Source: Chloroflexota bacterium (GTDB taxonomy: Bacteria > Chloroflexota > Limnocylindria > Limnocylindrales > CSP1-4). From it: a stretch of DNA of 9,299 nt. This document shows positions 6,420 through 9,299 of the stretch, piece by piece. The first letter of the stretch is position 1. Each line of letters begins with the position of its first letter. A model generated the notes under the pieces. That model ran no database searches and had not been told where the DNA came from. It was given only the letters and a program-made list of their open reading frames with translations. The translations under genes were made by a program, and so were the position numbers. The DNA is taken from NCBI GenBank assembly GCA_017860675.1, contig JAGDMV010000083.1, forward strand, positions 1 to 9,299, written 5' to 3'.

Positions 6420-6426
6420 GGAGGAA
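6420..6426 (+). promoter_or_regulatory. Ribosome binding site of upp
   Basis: GGAGGAA lies 6 nt before the GTG at 6433. It decides that start against the upstream in-frame ATG at 6325, which would add 36 residues not found in the family and would start before the candidate promoter. Confidence 0.75.
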
Positions 6427-6432
6427 CGCGCC

Positions 6433-7098
6433 GTGACCGAGCCCAGCCCAGCTTTCAGCCCCCCGCCGTCCTTCAGGGTGTCGCGCCACCCGGTCGTGCT
6501 CCACAAGGTGGCCGTGCTTCGCGACGAGCAAACCGACCCGCGGACCTTCCGCGCCGTCGTCCGCGAGCTCTCCTGGCTGCTCGGCTACGAGGCGCTGGCC
6601 GACGCGCACCTTCGACCGCGCCGGGTGCAGACGCCGCTCGAGACGGCCGACGCCCATGAGCTGACCGACCGGATCGGCCTCGTCCCCATCCTCAGGGCCG
6701 GCCTCGGCATGGTCGACGCGATGCTCGAGCTGATGCCCGGGGCCGAGGTCTGGCACCTGGGCCTGTTTCGCGACGAGCGGACGCTCCGGCCGATCGAGTA
6801 CTACAACAAGCTGCCCGACTCGGCCACGGTTGACCTGTGCCTCATCCTGGACCCGATGCTGGCCACCGGCGGCTCGGCGACCGCGGCGATCGACGTCCTC
6901 AAGCGCTGGGGGGCGACCAGGATCAAGCTCATCAACCTCATCGCCGCCCCGGAGGGGGTGGCCGCCGTCACCACCGCGCACCCGGACGTGACCATCCACT
7001 GCGCCGCCCTCGACCGGGCGCTCAACGACCGCGGCTACATCCTGCCCGGGCTGGGCGACGCCGGCGATCGCCAGTTCGGGACGGGCCGGCGGGACTAG
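6433..7098 (+). CDS. upp: Uracil phosphoribosyltransferase
   Basis: Upp converts uracil and PRPP to UMP and pyrophosphate in pyrimidine salvage in the cytoplasm. The protein has 221 residues against about 208 in typical members; the surplus is a short Pro/Ser-rich N terminus before the conserved HPVVLHKVAVLRD segment. The PRPP-binding loop is DPMLATGGS at residues 140-148. The LVPILRAGLGMVDAML segment and the EYYNKLP segment of the flexible arm are present, as is the uracil-binding YILPGLGDAGDR at 202-213. The GTG start is fixed by GGAGGAA 6 nt upstream. It is divergent from the asparaginase run and lies 58 nt upstream of the SulP gene on the same strand, so the two may share a transcript, although no functional link is obvious. 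Confidence 0.96.
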   Translation: MTEPSPAFSPPPSFRVSRHPVVLHKVAVLRDEQTDPRTFRAVVRELSWLLGYEALADAHLRPRRVQTPLETADAHELTDRIGLVPILRAGLGMVDAMLELMPGAEVWHLGLFRDERTLRPIEYYNKLPDSATVDLCLILDPMLATGGSATAAIDVLKRWGATRIKLINLIAAPEGVAAVTTAHPDVTIHCAALDRALNDRGYILPGLGDAGDRQFGTGRRD

Positions 7099-7156
7099 CG
7101 GGCTGCTGGCGGCACATGCCGGCCCATCTGCCCACGCTGACGATGCGTGCCATCCC

Positions 7157-8845
7157 GTGACCATCCCGGGCTTGCGGGCCGCGCGGACCTACCAGCGGGA
7201 GTGGCTGTCGCGCGACCTCGTCGCCGGCCTCGTGCTCGCGAGCCTGCTCGTCCCGCAGGGCATGGCGTACGCGGAGCTGGCCGGGCTGCCGGCCATCACC
7301 GGCCTGTACACCTCCATCCTCTGCCTCGTCGCCTACGCCCTGTTCGGCCCGTCCAGGATCCTCGTCCTGGGTCCCGATTCCGCCCTGGGTTCGATGATCG
7401 CCGCCACCATCCTGCCGCTCACGGCGGCCAACGGCGACCCTTCCCTCGCTGTCGCCTACGCATCGGTCCTCGCGCTGATGGTCGGCGGGCTCATGCTCCT
7501 GGGTGCGCTGGCAGGCCTCGGGTTCATCGCCGACCTGCTGTCGAAGCCGATCCAGATCGGCTACATGAACGGGCTGGCCCTGACGATCCTCGTCGGCCAG
7601 CTGCCCAAGCTGTTCGGGTTCTCGACCGAGGCCGACGGGCTCATCGAGGAGACCGTCGCCTTCGTCCAGGGCGTCGCGGCCGGCGAGGCGGTGGTGGCCG
7701 CCATCGGGATCGGGTTCTTCAGCCTGGTCCTCATGCTCGTGCTCGGCCGCTGGCTGCCGGCCGTGCCCGGCGTCCTGGTCGCGGTGATCGCCGCCATGGT
7801 GGTGGCCTTCGCTCTCGACCTGGCCGCGCAAGGGGTGAAGCTCGTCGGGGTGCTGCCCTCCGGCCTGCCGCCGTTCACCATTCCGCGAGCGGAGCTCGGC
7901 GACCTCCCCCTGCTCGCCGTCGGCGCGGTCGGAATCGCCGTCGTGTCGCTGGCCGACACGATCTCCACCTCGTCGGCGTTCGCCGCCCGGACCGGCCAGG
8001 AGGTTCGCGCCAACCAGGAGATGGTCGGGATCGGCACGGCCAACATCGCGGCCGGGCTGTTCCAGGGCTTCCCGGTGAGCACCAGCGGGTCGCGCACGGC
8101 GGTCGCCGAGCGGGCCGGGGCCAAGTCGCAGCTCACCGGGCTGGTCGGCGCCGCCGTCATCGCGGTCATGCTCGTGCTCGTGCCCGGCCTGCTGCAGTAC
8201 CTGCCCCAGCCGACGCTGGCTGCCATCGTGATCGTCGCCTCGATGTCGCTGGCCGACATCCCCGCCACCCGCCGGCTCTGGCGGCAGCGCAAGACCGAGT
8301 TCGGGCTGGCCATGGCCGCGTTCCTCGGCGTCGCCCTGCTCGGCGTCCTGCCGGGCATCGTGGTCGCCGTGACCCTCTCGATCCTGGCCGTCTTCCGCCG
8401 CGCCTGGGACCCGTACCGGACGGTCCTGGGCGACGTCCCCGGCGTGGCCGGGTACCACGACATCAGGATGTACCCCGGGGCGATCCAGCTGCCCGGCCTC
8501 GTCATCTACCGCTTCGACGGGCCGCTCATCTTCGCCAACGCGGGCACCTTCCGGGAGGAGATCCGCGGCTTCGCCCGGGCCGATCCGCCGCCGCACTGGA
8601 TCGTCGTCGCCGCCGAGCCCATGACCGACATCGACACGACCGCCGCCGACATGCTCGAGGAGCTCGACGACGAGCTGGAGGAACGCGGCATCCACCTCGT
8701 CTTCGCCGAGATGAAGGACGCCGTCCGCCAGAAGATCCGCGACTACGGCGTCGACTGGCTCGCCGATCGCGACGCCTTCTACCCGACCGTCGGCAAGGCG
8801 GTCAAGGCGTACCGCGAGCTCAGCGGGATCCCGAAGCCGCATTGA
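7157..8845 (+). CDS. SulP-family anion transporter with C-terminal STAS domain
   Basis: This is a 562-residue inner-membrane protein of the SulP/SLC26 family, which carries sulfate, bicarbonate or other anions by symport or exchange. The N-terminal signature LVPQGMAYAELAGLPAITG (about 32-50) is followed by many hydrophobic helices. The conserved FQGFPVSTSGSRTAV segment and then AGAKSQLTG fall around 302-328. A cytoplasmic STAS domain begins near residue 438 and contains FDGPLIFANA and the DTTAAD loop (493-498), where anti-sigma-antagonist-like domains carry a phosphorylatable Ser/Thr. The length is normal. The GTG start places the short pre-helix segment as in relatives, but no Shine-Dalgarno is visible in the 58-nt gap after upp, so the start is the least certain part. 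The substrate cannot be assigned; sulfate and bicarbonate are both possible. Confidence 0.95.
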   Translation: MTIPGLRAARTYQREWLSRDLVAGLVLASLLVPQGMAYAELAGLPAITGLYTSILCLVAYALFGPSRILVLGPDSALGSMIAATILPLTAANGDPSLAVAYASVLALMVGGLMLLGALAGLGFIADLLSKPIQIGYMNGLALTILVGQLPKLFGFSTEADGLIEETVAFVQGVAAGEAVVAAIGIGFFSLVLMLVLGRWLPAVPGVLVAVIAAMVVAFALDLAAQGVKLVGVLPSGLPPFTIPRAELGDLPLLAVGAVGIAVVSLADTISTSSAFAARTGQEVRANQEMVGIGTANIAAGLFQGFPVSTSGSRTAVAERAGAKSQLTGLVGAAVIAVMLVLVPGLLQYLPQPTLAAIVIVASMSLADIPATRRLWRQRKTEFGLAMAAFLGVALLGVLPGIVVAVTLSILAVFRRAWDPYRTVLGDVPGVAGYHDIRMYPGAIQLPGLVIYRFDGPLIFANAGTFREEIRGFARADPPPHWIVVAAEPMTDIDTTAADMLEELDDELEERGIHLVFAEMKDAVRQKIRDYGVDWLADRDAFYPTVGKAVKAYRELSGIPKPH

Positions 8846-8962
8846 GGTCGGGCCGCCGCCGTCCTGGCGCTGACGCTTCAGGCGGGCAAGAGCGCGATCG
8901 ACCACCTCCTGGCGGCTGGCGACCTGGACCCGGCCAGCGAGCCATCCGGGCCCTCGTGACCG

Positions 8963-8986
8963 CGGGCTCCTCGGGCGAGGGGTCCG
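8963..8986. terminator. GC-rich hairpin in the convergent gap after the SulP gene
   Basis: Bases 8963-8972 (CGGGCTCCTC) can pair with 8977-8986 (GAGGGGTCCG) through ten consecutive pairs, two of them G-U in the plus-strand RNA, around a 4-nt GGGC loop. It lies between the SulP stop and the stop of the minus-strand membrane-protein gene. There is no T tract on either side, so termination activity is inferred from position and stability alone. Confidence 0.35.
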
Positions 8987-9008
8987 GCTAGCGCGGCAGC
9001 GTCCTCAG

Positions 9009-9299
9009 CTACGCCCCGGATGGTCCGGTCCCGGGCGACTGTCCTGGCGGAGGCACGGCGTCCGGTGACTCGGCCGGCGGCGGGGCTGACACGGGAGGCG
9101 CAGCGGCCGGCGGGGCGGCCATCGGTCGGGCGGCCGGAGCCGGTGCAACCGGCGGAGGCGTCGACCCGCCACCGGACACGGCGGCAGCGGCGGTCGAGTA
9201 GCCCGGCACCAGCTTGCGGTTCGCGGCTGCCTGGGCATAGTGGGTGAGGTCGACGAACAGGCCGAGGATGATCCACAGCCAGTCCCAGCCCTCGATGCC
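9009..9299 (-). CDS. C-terminal end of a membrane protein with Pro/Ala-rich tail (5' end outside window)
   Basis: The minus-strand frame is open from the window edge to TAG at 9009-9011, giving 96 residues of a protein that begins outside the window. The visible part opens with a hydrophobic, Trp-rich segment (GWDWLWIILGLFVDLTHYAQ) that looks like the last membrane helix. A short basic stretch AANRKL follows, then about 60 residues made almost only of Pro, Ala, Ser, Gly and Val, with no secondary-structure-forming core. The tail is probably disordered and extracytoplasmic or cytoplasmic depending on topology. I do not recognise the family. It converges on the SulP gene across 163 nt. A late ATG in a different frame near 9238 and the internal ATG at 9209 are not needed, because the frame continues to the edge. 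Confidence 0.65.
   Translation of the reverse strand, partial: GIEGWDWLWIILGLFVDLTHYAQAAANRKLVPGYSTAAAAVSGGGSTPPPVAPAPAARPMAAPPAAAPPVSAPPPAESPDAVPPPGQSPGTGPSGA

Noticed and set aside
6325..6432. Upstream ATG at 6325 as the start of upp
   Set aside because: The extra 36 residues do not resemble Upp, and the candidate extended -10 lies inside them. The GTG at 6433 has a strong ribosome site 6 nt upstream.
7022..8905. An open minus-strand frame of 627 codons opposite the SulP gene
   Set aside because: It is rich in Asp, Gly, His and Glu with no recognisable fold and mirrors SulP codon bias. SulP has all family motifs on the other strand.
7147..8991. A plus-strand frame of 614 codons overlapping the SulP gene in another phase
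   Set aside because: It is Arg/Pro/Gly-rich without motifs. The SulP/STAS frame explains the DNA.

Overview
The window is very GC-rich (roughly 70% by eye), is almost entirely coding, and carries housekeeping genes (gltX, upp) and transporters with no mobile element, CRISPR array, tRNA or rRNA that I can see. GTG starts are common (gltX, upp, the SulP gene, the second PiT gene and the GNAT gene). The high GC, the GluRS version with a KMSKR-KSQ loop, and the PiT/DUF47 and DtxR-family types fit a GC-rich Chloroflexota (for example a Limnocylindria-like lineage) or a deep actinobacterial relative. That placement is an impression and not a demonstrated assignment.

Layout. (1) Bases 1-2274, plus strand: the 3' end of a PiT-family phosphate transporter, a DUF47/PhoU-like protein, and a second complete PiT transporter. 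The two PiT copies are about 82% identical over the shared 188 residues (hand count). (2) Bases 2334-6193, minus strand: a compact four-gene run read as asparaginase (Rhizobium etli type) > DtxR-family regulator > gltX > GNAT acetyltransferase. The gaps are 4, 22 and 3 nt, so it is probably one transcript. (3) Bases 6194-6432: a divergent intergenic region with a possible promoter for each side. (4) Bases 6433-8845, plus strand: upp (uracil phosphoribosyltransferase) and a SulP-family anion transporter with a C-terminal STAS domain. (5) Bases 9009-9299, minus strand: the C-terminal end of a membrane protein with a Pro/Ala-rich tail.

How the genes fit together. The first module is phosphate uptake: PiT permeases are low-affinity Pi/cation symporters, and DUF47 proteins are commonly encoded beside them. 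The minus-strand run links asparagine breakdown, a regulator of the metal-dependent repressor family and glutamyl-tRNA charging; the link is physical and no pathway is proven. upp is pyrimidine salvage. Convergent gene ends near 2300 and 8970 each contain GC-rich hairpins.

No wholly new system is evident. The points most worth a second look are a DtxR-family protein lacking most of the family's primary metal ligands, an asparaginase with Gln where a zinc-coordinating Lys is expected, the duplicated PiT genes flanking DUF47, and a possible leaderless promoter exactly abutting the asparaginase ATG.
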